This document shows, one piece after another, positions 8,801 through 18,099 of a DNA stretch of 64,000 bases; the stretch's first letter is position 1, and the number at the start of each line of letters is the position of its first letter. The stretch is from Clostridia bacterium (GTDB taxonomy: Bacteria > Bacillota > Clostridia > Acetivibrionales > DSM-27016), in assembly GCA_026414765.1 (NCBI GenBank), contig JAOAIJ010000028.1:42049-106048 (forward strand), in the 5' to 3' direction. The notes beneath the pieces were generated by a model. That model did not search any database. It was not told the DNA's origin and worked only from the letters and a program-made list of their open reading frames with translations. A program made the position numbers and the translations under genes.

Positions 8801-8933
8801 AAGCTGCTCAACTTTGTTGCAGTTATTCGTATATACGTTTTGGAAATTACTAATAATAAGACCGGGCATAGAAAAAGAATGAAACCATACTTCAAACTTG
8901 AACTTTGTGCAGTAAGACTGCAAGGAGGCTTTT

Positions 8934-9206
8934 ATGGATGGAATGAACAATAATGGCAGCCGGGTGGCTGTAAGAAGGGGTACCGGGGTATTTATGACAA
9001 TAGGCTGGATATCGGCTGTGTTATCCCTGTTTGCATACCCTTTTATTTTTGGCGTACTAGGTGTAATAATGGGCATAATGGCGACTAAAAAGGGAGGGAA
9101 AGCTGGACTTGCATTGATTGTCACAAGCATTATACTGATGGGGATTGGATTGATTTTCAGTGGAGTGATTATGAATTATACAAGGCATTTCCTTGGATTT
9201 TCATGA
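8934..9206 (+). CDS. Small two-pass membrane protein, DUF4190-like
   Basis: A 90-residue protein with a short polar N-terminus and two membrane spans (residues 19-47 and 58-79). The first ends in GVLGVIMGIMATKKGGKAG, a glycine-rich loop of the kind seen in DUF4190-type proteins. CAAGGAGG lies 6 bases before the ATG. It is followed at once by a terminator and lies between iadA and cphB. The role is unknown. Given its place it could tether or modulate cyanophycin enzymes at the membrane, but that is a guess. Confidence 0.65.
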   Translation: MDGMNNNGSRVAVRRGTGVFMTIGWISAVLSLFAYPFIFGVLGVIMGIMATKKGGKAGLALIVTSIILMGIGLIFSGVIMNYTRHFLGFS

Positions 9207-9224
9207 TTATAGATAGTGTAGCAT

Positions 9225-9258
9225 AAGCAAGGGGTATTTGTTCCTTGCTTTTTTTATT
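9225..9258 (+). terminator. Intrinsic terminator
   Basis: Stem AAGCAAGG / CCTTGCTT (9225-9232 with 9243-9250) followed by seven Ts. It separates the iadA transcript from cphB-cphA, at least partly. Confidence 0.75.
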
Positions 9259-9454
9259 TCAAGCTTATATTGGAAGAATAATACATGCATACATGGAAAA
9301 AATAAACTGTATGTAATAGTGTCATATTGAAAAAATAAGTAAGAACGAAATCCAAGGTATGTTGGAGAAACTGTATTTTGAAGGATGAACTGGATGCATG
9401 GAATTATGGACAAGAAAAGACGACATGGAAAAATAGAGTTTTTGGAGGACAGCT

Positions 9455-10270
9455 ATGGGTGATAAAGTAAGGGGCAACTTAATAATTATTGGCGGCGCTG
9501 AGGATAAATACGGTGAAAGCCAGATATTAAAGCAGGTTGTTGACATTGTTGGAGGTAATCTTGCTAATCTTATAGTACTAACCACAGCTACGGAAAAACC
9601 CGATGAGGTAGGAAATGAATACAGGAACGTATTCGGGAGGCTGGGAGTCAATCAGATTGGTGTATTGAACATAAATTCAAGGGAAGATGCAAATCTGGAT
9701 GAAAATGTTGAGAAAATAAAGGAAGCTACAGGTATATTTTTTACAGGTGGAGACCAGTTAAGAATAACAAGTATATTAGGCGGAACAAAAGTAAATAAGG
9801 CCTTACATGATGTTTATACAGATGGAGTAGCTATAATAGGGACAAGTGCAGGGGCTTCAGTGATGAGCAGCAACATGATTGTGGATGGTAACAGTAATGA
9901 TCCTGCAAGAAAATGCACCTTAAAGATGGCACCGGGCCTGGGTATGCTTGAGGAGGCGATAATAGACCAACATTTTGATCAAAGAGGAAGGATTGGAAGA
10001 TTATTGTGCGGAGTGGCAGAAAACCCATATATGTTAGGGATTGGGATAGATGAAGATACAGCCATAAGAGTTTATCCGGATGCTCATTTTGAAGTTATCG
10101 GAACAAATGCTGTCACTGTGGTTGACGGGAAAACAATAAAGAGTTCAAATGTTTCGGAACTTAAGCCTGATGAGATATTAGCCATAACTAATGTTACACT
10201 GCATGTCCTTCCTGACGGATATGGTTTTGATATGAAGGACAGAGAAGTTTTAAGACTTAATAGGAGCTAA
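9455..10270 (+). CDS. cphB: Cyanophycinase
   Basis: Serine exopeptidase of family S51 that degrades the storage polymer cyanophycin to beta-Asp-Arg dipeptides. Seen are GNLIIIGGAEDK at the N-terminus, FFTGGDQLRI, the nucleophile motif GTSAGAS (Ser131) and DQHFDQRGRIGRL. The 271-residue length matches the family. No signal peptide is present, so it is the intracellular form. GGAGG precedes the ATG. It lies 98 bases before cyanophycin synthetase, and the dipeptidase needed for the next step is just upstream, giving a complete degradation route. Confidence 0.94.
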   Translation: MGDKVRGNLIIIGGAEDKYGESQILKQVVDIVGGNLANLIVLTTATEKPDEVGNEYRNVFGRLGVNQIGVLNINSREDANLDENVEKIKEATGIFFTGGDQLRITSILGGTKVNKALHDVYTDGVAIIGTSAGASVMSSNMIVDGNSNDPARKCTLKMAPGLGMLEEAIIDQHFDQRGRIGRLLCGVAENPYMLGIGIDEDTAIRVYPDAHFEVIGTNAVTVVDGKTIKSSNVSELKPDEILAITNVTLHVLPDGYGFDMKDREVLRLNRS

Positions 10271-10368
10271 TCAGAAAAGTTTCTTTGATTGGTTTTATGG
10301 AAACATGAATAATGATTTTTGAAAAAGAAGACTAAGTTTGTATCTTCATCAATTGGGAGGAAAGAATA

Positions 10369-13032
10369 GTGCGAATCCATAATATACAAAGCTTTAAAGG
10401 AAGAAATACCTTTAGCCACAAGCCTGTTATAAAAATGGTATTGGATATCGGAGAATTATATAAAAAGCCTACCAGGGAAATAGAAGGCCTCAATGAAAGC
10501 TTGCTAAATCTTTTTCCAGGTCTGTACAAGCATTTTTGCTCACTGGGATATGAAGGAGGGTTTGCTGAGAGACTTGAAGAAGGAACATATATTGGTCATG
10601 TAACCGAACATCTGATACTGGAACTGCAAAAAATAATGGGATACGAAGTAAGTTATGGGAAAACCAGGGTTATGGATGAACCTAATATATATTATATAGT
10701 TGTACAGTATGTAAACGAAAGATGTGGAATTGAGTGCTGCAGGGCTGCTGTCAAAATCATGTCAAGCCTGGTATCGCGGCAGGAAATAAATATACAAAAT
10801 ATACTTGAAGATTTACGGAAAATAGCAGTGGAAACTGAGCTTGGACCGAGTGCTCAAGCAATATATGCGGAAGCAAAAAAACGTGGTATACCGGTAATGC
10901 GAATGGGGAGTGAGAGTTTACTACAGCTTGGACATGGGAAATATCTAAGGAGAATAGAAGCATCGCTGAGTGACTTTCCTAGCTGCATATCCGTTGATAC
11001 GGCAGGTAGCAAATATCTGACAAAGCAGATATTGGAAGACAATAAAATACCTGTTCCACAAGGAGATATGGCATATACTGAAGATTCTGCAGTAGCAATA
11101 GCTGAGGAGATCGGATATCCGGTCGTCTTAAAACCATATAACGCAAATCAGGGTAAGGGAGTTGCTCTGGATATCAGGGACAGCATGCAGGTAAGGACAG
11201 CATATAGGGAAGCCTTAAAACACAGTAAAATGGTCATAGTCGAAAAATATGTCAAGGGTAAGGACTACCGCGTACTTGTCGTAGGAAACAAAGTGGTTGC
11301 AGTATCTGAAAGAAGGCCTCCATTTATAGTAGGCGATGGAATACACACTATAGAACATCTTGTTGATAAGGAAAACACCAATCCACTCCGGGGAGATGAC
11401 CATGAAAAGCCATTAACAAAGATAAAGCTTGATAGTGTAGCTATGCAAGTGCTAAAACGCTATGGACTGTCCCACGACAGTATTCCTGAAGCAGGACAGA
11501 TCGTAAGGCTTCGTGATAACGGCAACTTAAGCACCGGCGGAACTGCAAGAGACTGTACAGATGACATACACCCACTTAACCGGGAAATCGCAATAAGAGC
11601 AGTAAAGGCCATCGGACTGGATATAGCCGGGGTAGATATTACAACAGAGGATATTTCCAAACCCATAAGTGAGAATAACGGTTGCATAATCGAGCTAAAT
11701 GCAGCACCTGGATTGAGAATGCATCTGTATCCATCGGAGGGAAAGCCCAGAAATGTGGCAGCAGATATTATAGAAATGATGTTTCCTGAGGGACAGCCAT
11801 ACAGCTTGCCTATTATATCTGTAACGGGGACAAATGGGAAAACTACTACGACAAGACTTATCGGACATACCTTGGGGCTGATGGGTAAGACAGTTGGTAT
11901 GACTTCCACAAGCGGCATTTTTATTGACGGTAAATGCATTTTGAAAGGGGATAATACGGGGCCTGTAAGCACAAAGTTTGTCTTGACCAATAGGGATGTT
12001 GAAGCTGCTGTGTTTGAAACAGCCAGGGGAGGCATACTGAAAAGGGGCCTTGGATACGATTTGGCAGATGCAGGAGTGGTTACAAACATTGGGGATGATC
12101 ATCTGGGGCTGGATGGTATAAATACCCTGGAGGAACTTGCTTTCGTAAAAGCATTGGTGGTGGAGTCAATAAAACCCGATGGATATGCGGTATTAAACGC
12201 AGAGGATGAGATGACGGTATATCTTTTGAAGAGAGTATCATGTAACGTCATGCTGTTCTCCAAAACTCCCGATAATCCACTTGTTAAAGCACACTTAAGC
12301 AAAAGTGGACGAGCTGCATTCCTTGAAGGGAATGATATATGTATATACGACGGCAGCGTAAAAAAGATTCTGATGAATGCTAAAGAGATACCTATCACTT
12401 TTGGAGGGGTATTGGAGTGTAATATAGAGAATGTGCTTGCGTCAGTTGCAGCTTTGTACTGTATTGGTGTTCCGCTTGAGGTGATTGCCCAGGGGATGGC
12501 ATCATTTGAAACTAACCCGGGAAGATTCAGTATGTTTAATTTAGGCGATTTCAAAGTTATGCTCGATTATGGGCATAATCCCGGCGGGTACGCGCAAGTC
12601 ACAAGGTTTTTAAAAAAAATGGAAGCTAACAGGCTTGTTGGTGTTATTGGCGTACCCGGAGACAGAATTGACAGGAATGTGAAGGAAATAGGCGAACTGT
12701 GCGGGAAAGTATTTGATAAAATATATATAAAAGAGGACAGGGATCTGAGAGGCAGAAAGCCTGGGGAAATAGCGGGATTGCTCTATGAATCGGTTATAAA
12801 AAGCGGGCTTAAGAAGGAGAACATAATAATAATACCATCGGAGGAAAAAGCTCTGGAAACTGCTATTCTTGATGCGCAGCCCGGCGATCTGATCACTATG
12901 CTGTACGAAGAGTATGAGCCTGCCTATGGGGTAGTAACCAGGTTTATAAAAGAACTGGAGAACAGTGATATAAAGCCGGATATATTGATTGAGGAAACGG
13001 GAACAGTTAGGGAACTGACAGTTGATAGTTGA
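10369..13032 (+). CDS. cphA: Cyanophycin synthetase
   Basis: Makes multi-L-arginyl-poly-L-aspartate from Asp and Arg with ATP. The 887 residues show three parts: an N-terminal domain (1-about 200); an ATP-grasp domain (about 215-480, with GYPVVLKPYNANQGKG near 249 and IELNAAPGLRMHLYPS near its end); and a Mur-ligase-like domain with its own P-loop (VTGTNGKTTTTRL near 485), NIGDDHLG near 574 and LDYGHNPGG near 732. Length and domain order are those of true CphA, and all nucleotide motifs look intact. It starts at GTG, 8 bases after GGGAGG. Last gene of the cyanophycin run; a terminator follows. Confidence 0.96.
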   Translation: MRIHNIQSFKGRNTFSHKPVIKMVLDIGELYKKPTREIEGLNESLLNLFPGLYKHFCSLGYEGGFAERLEEGTYIGHVTEHLILELQKIMGYEVSYGKTRVMDEPNIYYIVVQYVNERCGIECCRAAVKIMSSLVSRQEINIQNILEDLRKIAVETELGPSAQAIYAEAKKRGIPVMRMGSESLLQLGHGKYLRRIEASLSDFPSCISVDTAGSKYLTKQILEDNKIPVPQGDMAYTEDSAVAIAEEIGYPVVLKPYNANQGKGVALDIRDSMQVRTAYREALKHSKMVIVEKYVKGKDYRVLVVGNKVVAVSERRPPFIVGDGIHTIEHLVDKENTNPLRGDDHEKPLTKIKLDSVAMQVLKRYGLSHDSIPEAGQIVRLRDNGNLSTGGTARDCTDDIHPLNREIAIRAVKAIGLDIAGVDITTEDISKPISENNGCIIELNAAPGLRMHLYPSEGKPRNVAADIIEMMFPEGQPYSLPIISVTGTNGKTTTTRLIGHTLGLMGKTVGMTSTSGIFIDGKCILKGDNTGPVSTKFVLTNRDVEAAVFETARGGILKRGLGYDLADAGVVTNIGDDHLGLDGINTLEELAFVKALVVESIKPDGYAVLNAEDEMTVYLLKRVSCNVMLFSKTPDNPLVKAHLSKSGRAAFLEGNDICIYDGSVKKILMNAKEIPITFGGVLECNIENVLASVAALYCIGVPLEVIAQGMASFETNPGRFSMFNLGDFKVMLDYGHNPGGYAQVTRFLKKMEANRLVGVIGVPGDRIDRNVKEIGELCGKVFDKIYIKEDRDLRGRKPGEIAGLLYESVIKSGLKKENIIIIPSEEKALETAILDAQPGDLITMLYEEYEPAYGVVTRFIKELENSDIKPDILIEETGTVRELTVDS

Positions 13033-13075
13033 GTATATATATCACCTGTAGCAAGAGATTAATTTTATTTTAGTG

Positions 13076-13108
13076 AGCCATATATGATTAACTATATATG
13101 GCTTTTTA
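13076..13108 (+). terminator. Intrinsic terminator after cphA
   Basis: Ten-base stem AGCCATATAT / ATATATGGCT (13076-13085 with 13094-13103) followed by a run of Ts. Confidence 0.75.
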
Positions 13109-13202
13109 GCTGCTGTTAAGGTAACATTATTTATGTTATAGTAAATTAATACCTTCAAAAAAGCTTAAGAGCTTATTAGATATATAGAAAGAGGTTGATC
13201 TT

Positions 13203-13766
13203 GTGATAGATAAAGATAGGGTAAAAGCTGCTGTACGCGAAATACTTATAGCAATAGGGGATGACCCCGACAGGGAAGGACTTCTGGAAACACCTGACAG
13301 AGTTGCAAGAATGTACGAAGAAATATTTGCTGGATTGCATAAAGATCCCAGAGATGAAGTAAAGATATTTCAGGAAGAAAACCATGAAGAGATGGTATTG
13401 GTAAAGGATATACCTTTGTATTCTGTTTGTGAACATCATCTATTACCTTTTGTAGGTGTAGCCCATGTAGTTTACCTGCCCAAAAGGGGTAAAGTCATGG
13501 GATTAAGCAAGCTTGCCAGGATAGTGGACACCATATCAAAGAAGCCTCAGCTTCAGGAGCGATTAAGCAGCCAGATAGCTGATGTTGTCATGGAGACAAT
13601 GGAGCCTTTGGGAGTAGCTGTTGTTGTAGAAGCAGAACATCTTTGCATGACAATGCGGGGGATTAAAAAACCCGGATCAAAAACTGTAACTTCAGCACTT
13701 AGAGGTATTATTAAAACTGATGCAAGGACAAGAGCGGAAGTAATGTCTTTGATCAACGGGAGGTAA
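13203..13766 (+). CDS. folE: GTP cyclohydrolase I
   Basis: First enzyme of folate synthesis; converts GTP to dihydroneopterin triphosphate. The 187-residue protein has the zinc ligands in [10 protein letters not shown] (Cys76, His79) and [11 protein letters not shown] (Cys148), plus [10 protein letters not shown] and the [12 protein letters not shown] ending. It starts at GTG behind AGAGG. Unlike folP-folB-folK, it stands about 5 kb upstream of them as its own unit; the shared pathway links the two loci. Its 3' end faces a small minus-strand gene 24 bases away. Confidence 0.95.
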   Translation: MIDKDRVKAAVREILIAIGDDPDREGLLETPDRVARMYEEIFAGLHKDPRDEVKIFQEENHEEMVLVKDIPLYSVCEHHLLPFVGVAHVVYLPKRGKVMGLSKLARIVDTISKKPQLQERLSSQIADVVMETMEPLGVAVVVEAEHLCMTMRGIKKPGSKTVTSALRGIIKTDARTRAEVMSLINGR

Positions 13767-13789
13767 ATACTGTATTACTCAGAGGGCTT

Positions 13790-14155
13790 TCAGATATAGT
13801 TAATGAATACATAATTCCAGATGAGTTTGATTTTATAAAAGTTTCTCTTAACCCTGAGCATCCTATTTATCTGTTCATCATTGTTGATCTTATATGTAAC
13901 AAAGTTTTTACATCCCTTAGATCTACTGAAAGTACAGTTTTCTCTACAAATATTGAATACGGGATACTTTTTGCCGAGTGCCTCATAAGATTCTTTGCTT
14001 GAAGTCAGAATTACCTCATTTTCTCCTAGAATGATCTCAATATGTTTCAAATCCTCGTTATCCTCATTTGTATTAAGCAAATCTTCACATGCCAGTTCTG
14101 CTCTTCTTTTACCTATTTCGCTGCTATATTTTCTGGTAACTTTTTTGAACCCCAT
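13790..14155 (-). CDS. Hypothetical protein with a cysteine cluster, 121 aa
   Basis: Not recognised. A polar, basic protein with an early MGFKKVTRKYSSEIGKRRAE segment, an acidic stretch near residue 30, and a Cys-rich motif CRENCTFSRSKGC that could bind a metal or form disulfides. It has no signal peptide or clear membrane span; the tail (KLIWNYVFINYI) is hydrophobic. I start at the ATG (14155) 9 bases after GGAG; a TTG three codons earlier directly abuts that site. Convergent with folE. It may be a lineage-specific regulator. Confidence 0.55.
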   Translation of the reverse strand: MGFKKVTRKYSSEIGKRRAELACEDLLNTNEDNEDLKHIEIILGENEVILTSSKESYEALGKKYPVFNICRENCTFSRSKGCKNFVTYKINNDEQINRMLRVKRNFYKIKLIWNYVFINYI

Positions 14156-14364
14156 ATTCTGCAACTCCTCCGTTAAGCATCCTTTATTACAGTATTTTAG
14201 AATAAATCCATCTAAAAATAAAGCTTTTTATATTGATGAGTCCAATTACATTTTTACAGATCTGTAATCAAAAATTAAGCTTCTGTTTACAAATTCTACA
14301 TATTTTTTTTAGAATAAGCTGATAAAATATAGTTATCATAATTTACTGAAAGAGGGTGTGTAGT

Positions 14365-14622
14365 TTGTTGGATGCAAAAAAATGTATGGAAATATACGAG
14401 TTCTGCCAGAAACAGTATAAAAAGCTTGAAAAGAAGGACGGGCATTATAGCCCCAAACATGATAAGGCTGTGATGGAAATGGCAGGCCGGGAATTCAAAA
14501 TGAGTGAAACTGTAATTAACAAGGCTTTCGACCTGGCTGCACAAACCTTAAAAAAAGGTAATGTACCCATCGAAAGCAAGGAAAGGATTATTCGTAACAA
14601 ATTGAATACAGGCATGATATAA
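14365..14622 (+). CDS. Small hypothetical protein, 85 aa
   Basis: Not recognised. A small, highly charged and probably all-helical soluble protein (CMEIYEFCQKQYKKLEKKDG, then MAGREFKMSETVINKAFDLA). AGAGGG (14351-14356) fits a TTG start at 14365 or 14368. The upstream TATAGT-like box and a shared downstream terminator indicate a single-gene unit, convergent with lepB. No domain can be named, though the second half has a helix-turn-helix-like feel (GREFKMSETVINKAFDLAA). Confidence 0.6.
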   Translation: MLDAKKCMEIYEFCQKQYKKLEKKDGHYSPKHDKAVMEMAGREFKMSETVINKAFDLAAQTLKKGNVPIESKERIIRNKLNTGMI

Positions 14623-14631
14623 GAAAAATAA

Positions 14632-14659
14632 AAGCCCCTGGATTCCGGTCCGGGGGCTT
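14632..14659. terminator. Bidirectional terminator
   Basis: AAGCCCCTGGA (14632-14642) pairs with TCCGGGGGCTT (14649-14659), with one mismatch. It is A-rich on the left and lies between convergent genes. Confidence 0.7.
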
Positions 14660-14665
14660 GAATAT

Positions 14666-15232
14666 TTAAAAACTGAAAACTAACTTTCCGATCACGTTTT
14701 CAAGAGGAATACTCCCTATCACTCTGCTGTCCATGCTGTTATTCCTGTTGTCACCCATCACAAATACATGCTTTTCCGGTATAAAGACCTTTTGGTATGC
14801 ACTTGTTTCCATAGGCTCCTTAATGTAAGTTTCATTCAGCTCAATATTATTCCTGTAGACTTTTCCATCCCTAAACTCCAAAACATCGCCTGGTTTGCCT
14901 ATTACTCTTTTGATCCAGTATATGTGATTTTCCTGTTTGAAGATTTTCCTGGAAATAATATTGGATTTAAGTGAATCAATCAGGTCATCTTTAAGGGTAT
15001 GTTTGTGTTCTACTCTGCTGTCTATGACTACAATATCATTGTAGGAGGGTACTTCTTTCAATGTGTGCTGAACTTTTGACATTATGCCTATATTTCCGCT
15101 TTCAAGAGTGGGTTCCATGGAACTTCCGATAACTTCGTGAGGCTGGAAGATAAATAGATTGATTATTACTGCAATTGCAACTGCGATTATTAATGTACAA
15201 ATCCACCCGAGAATTTCCCTGAGTATGCGCAT
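14666..15232 (-). CDS. lepB: Signal peptidase I
   Basis: Membrane serine protease that removes signal peptides from exported proteins. The 188-residue form begins MRILREILGW and has one N-terminal membrane span. The catalytic Ser (about residue 38) lies in GSSMEPTL and the Lys (about 108) in YWIKRVIGKPGD; the GDNRNNSMDSR box is near the C-terminus. I prefer the ATG at 15232, which follows a GAGGAG site; an upstream GTG would add 13 mostly basic residues. It stands 47 bases downstream of the Ppx/GppA-like gene on the same strand, so the two may share a transcript. Confidence 0.93.
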   Translation of the reverse strand: MRILREILGWICTLIIAVAIAVIINLFIFQPHEVIGSSMEPTLESGNIGIMSKVQHTLKEVPSYNDIVVIDSRVEHKHTLKDDLIDSLKSNIISRKIFKQENHIYWIKRVIGKPGDVLEFRDGKVYRNNIELNETYIKEPMETSAYQKVFIPEKHVFVMGDNRNNSMDSRVIGSIPLENVIGKLVFSF

Positions 15233-15279
15233 AAATACTCTTCTCCTCCTCATTGATTTTGGTCTTAGCACAATTATGT

Positions 15280-16800
15280 TTATAACACTACGAGTTGTTT
15301 TTTGAACAGTTTTTTAAAAACCTGCGAATTCTCATTTGCCAGGTTTATTTCAAGTTCAGCATCTCCTTCACATAGTGTTTTCAGTCTTATGATATCACCA
15401 CTGGCTTGACAGTCAATTGCTTTTACAACTCCTGTTTCGCTCCGGTCGAGACACTCTGCAAGCCTCAGGATGGCAGACAGCTTAAGGATCAACTTTGTAT
15501 CTCCCGGGAGAAGAATTTTCTCATAGCTCTTATATATATTTTTCTTTAGTTTATCCTTTCCGTGGGAAGCGGCTATGGTAGCAATAAGCACAGTTTCTCT
15601 ATGTGTAAGACCGTTTAGCCTCGAGTTCAGAATAAGGTAATAAGAGTGCTGACAGTGGTCATAGTAACTGATGGAAATACCTGTGTCGTGCAGCAGTGCT
15701 GCTGCTTTTAGCATCTTCCGTTCAGCGGCACCCAGCCCATGCAGAGGTTTCAGGCGGTCATACAATTCTAATGACAGATAACAGACATGATCGGCATGAG
15801 CCCTCTGTACATTGAATATATCCATATAATTGTTTAGGCTGAAATCCAGTACGCTATCAAAAGTCCTGTTCCTGTAGGCGGTGAGGATATGCTCATACAT
15901 AATCCCTTCACGTAATCCGCTTCCGCTTACAAGAAGTTCCTTTATACCTGCAAGTCTTATAATGGATTTCAAAATAGCAAGTCCACCTACTATTATATCA
16001 GCCCTGTCTGAAGACATACCGTCAATACTCTTTCTTGCTTCCAAATTCAATGATTTCAACTGGTCAAATATTTCGTTGAAATCCCCTATATCAATTGAAT
16101 AGTTATGAGCGATGTCAAGAGGGTAACCGCAGCGCCTCCTGTGTATTTTGGACATGTTTCTGATTGTACCGCCCAGGCCTATGAGAATATGATCATCACC
16201 TTCTGTCAGCCAATCATACCCGCCTAATATGGATTCCAGTCTTTCCTCCAGTAGTTTCAGGCTTTCCGGCCGTATAAGATCTTTTTCGAGATAAGTCTCT
16301 GTAGCAACTACAGCACCTATAGGAATGCTTGTGTAGTTTTTAAGGGTGCCCCGGTTGAATTTTATTATTTCTGTACTGCCTCCGCCAATATCTACGATTA
16401 TTCCGCTATCCACATCAATAGAGCTCACTACAGCTTTATATACGTATAGGGCCTCTTCCTCCCCTGAAAGGACTCGGAAGCTCAGGCCGGTAGCGTTATA
16501 CAGCTGTTTTATGAACTGTTCCCTGTTTTCCGCCTTTCTCATTGCTGCAGTGGCCACTGCAATTATGGACTTAAGAGGGATATTGTGCGAAAGGCAGAGT
16601 TTTCTGAATAATTTTATTGTTTTTAAAGCCCGGCGCATGGCAAAATCATTCAAGTATTTTCCATCAATCATGTTTTCACTGAGACGGATAGTATCACTGA
16701 TATCATCTATGAGTTTGAAGGCTCCGTTTTGGGTTACCTCAAATATTACAAGCCTTACAGAATTTGATCCAAGATCTATAATCCCAATTTTCTTATTCAA
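15280..16800 (-). CDS. ppx: Ppx/GppA exopolyphosphatase with HD domain
   Basis: Hydrolyses polyphosphate and/or pppGpp. The first 300 residues form the ASKHA-fold phosphatase: GIIDLGSNSVRLVIFEV, AVATAAMRKAENR, the Glu in LSGEEEA, and GIIVDIGGGSTEI. The C-terminal part carries an HD-type helical domain (AAALLHDTGISISYYDH), the normal arrangement for 500-residue members. It starts at TTG behind a GGGA site. Substrate preference cannot be read from sequence. With lepB downstream it may form a two-gene unit, divergent from the alcohol dehydrogenase. Confidence 0.9.
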   Translation of the reverse strand: MNKKIGIIDLGSNSVRLVIFEVTQNGAFKLIDDISDTIRLSENMIDGKYLNDFAMRRALKTIKLFRKLCLSHNIPLKSIIAVATAAMRKAENREQFIKQLYNATGLSFRVLSGEEEALYVYKAVVSSIDVDSGIIVDIGGGSTEIIKFNRGTLKNYTSIPIGAVVATETYLEKDLIRPESLKLLEERLESILGGYDWLTEGDDHILIGLGGTIRNMSKIHRRRCGYPLDIAHNYSIDIGDFNEIFDQLKSLNLEARKSIDGMSSDRADIIVGGLAILKSIIRLAGIKELLVSGSGLREGIMYEHILTAYRNRTFDSVLDFSLNNYMDIFNVQRAHADHVCYLSLELYDRLKPLHGLGAAERKMLKAAALLHDTGISISYYDHCQHSYYLILNSRLNGLTHRETVLIATIAASHGKDKLKKNIYKSYEKILLPGDTKLILKLSAILRLAECLDRSETGVVKAIDCQASGDIIRLKTLCEGDAELEINLANENSQVFKKLFKKQLVVL

Positions 16801-16986
16801 ACTGATCCCACACTTTAAGTTTATTTTGAGGAAAAAATATTTATTGAGTATTATTTTAATTTTAATACTTTGAACAATACTTAAGCAACAAAAATAATTA
16901 TAGCTTTAGAGTTACTTAACTATATATTATAATAAAAAATGGAAGATAATATTTACATATAGATTTGCAAAGATGTGGAGGATAAA

Positions 16987-18087
16987 ATGAACTTTAAATT
17001 TTTTGTTCCGACAAAGGTTTTCCAGGGGGAAAATTGTGTAAGTGAGAACAAATCGGTTTTTGAAGAATATGGGAACAGGGCTCTGGTCGTAACCGGGAAA
17101 ACGTCGGCAGTGAGCAGTGGGGCTCTGAATGACGTTATTAAAGTGCTGGATGAAGCAGGCATAGAGCATAAGATATATGACGGAGTTCAAAACAACCCCA
17201 CACTTGAAAACGTAAAAGAGGGGGGAGAAGCTGCTTATGAATTCGGTGCGGATTTTGTTGTAGGGATAGGAGGAGGGTCCCCGCTGGATGCAGCTAAAGC
17301 CATTGCAGTATTGGCTGTCAATGATATAAAACCCCTTGAATTATTCAAAAGTACATTTAAGAAAAAACCTATTCCCATTATAGCAATACCGACTACTGCA
17401 GGGACAGGTAGTGAGGTAACGCCTTATTCAATTCTTACCAGAAAAGATATGCAGACAAAAATGAGTTTTGGAAACGAAGAACTGTTTCCAAAGGTAGCTT
17501 TCCTGGATGCCAGGTATACTGAAAGCCTTCCGGGTAATGTTGCAGTAAATACAGCTATTGATGCATTGTCACACGCAGTAGAGGGGTATTTAAGCAAAAG
17601 GAGCATGCATATCAGCGATGTGCTGGCATTAGCCTCCATAGAAGTATTCGGTGATTGTCTGACAAGTATAAAAGAGAACCGTCTGGATTTCGATACAAGG
17701 GAAAAACTTCTCTATGCATCTATGCTGGCGGGAATGGTAATCGCCCATACCGGTACTACAATAGTTCACGGGATGGGTTACTCACTTACATATTTCAGGG
17801 ATATTCCCCATGGGGAAGCCAATGGTATGCTTATGGCAGAATATTTAAGATATAATTACGGAATTATGCAAGAAAAAATTGAAAATATACTGAAGCTGCT
17901 AAGGATAAAAGATATTGATGAGTTTGAGGCTGTAATCAGGGCATTGATCAACAGAAAGATCAATGTAAGTGAAGAAGAACTTGAACTTTATGCATCACTT
18001 GCAATGAAGCAAAGAAGCACCTCCTACAATGCCAGAGAGGTTTTGCAGGAAGACTTGGTAAGCATAATGAGAAAGAGTCTGAGATAG
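16987..18087 (+). CDS. Iron-containing alcohol dehydrogenase
   Basis: Type III NAD(P)-dependent dehydrogenase acting on short alcohols or aldehydes. Seen are the nucleotide-binding GGGSPLDAAKAIA, AIPTTAGTGSEVTPYS and the metal-binding region with NTAIDALSHAVEGY and HGMGYSLTYFRDIPHGEANG. Its 366 residues are typical of single-domain family members. I start at the ATG 4 bases after GTGGAGG; a GTG four codons earlier lies in that site. The stop codon overlaps the ribosome site of the following phosphoesterase, so the two are translated from one message. The true substrate is unknown. Confidence 0.9.
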   Translation: MNFKFFVPTKVFQGENCVSENKSVFEEYGNRALVVTGKTSAVSSGALNDVIKVLDEAGIEHKIYDGVQNNPTLENVKEGGEAAYEFGADFVVGIGGGSPLDAAKAIAVLAVNDIKPLELFKSTFKKKPIPIIAIPTTAGTGSEVTPYSILTRKDMQTKMSFGNEELFPKVAFLDARYTESLPGNVAVNTAIDALSHAVEGYLSKRSMHISDVLALASIEVFGDCLTSIKENRLDFDTREKLLYASMLAGMVIAHTGTTIVHGMGYSLTYFRDIPHGEANGMLMAEYLRYNYGIMQEKIENILKLLRIKDIDEFEAVIRALINRKINVSEEELELYASLAMKQRSTSYNAREVLQEDLVSIMRKSLR

Positions 18088-18099
18088 GAGGAGTAGCAT

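Noticed and set aside
11460..12554. Long minus-strand open frames within cphA
   Set aside because: They are antisense to a gene with strong family motifs and have Pro/Ser/Leu-rich shadow composition.
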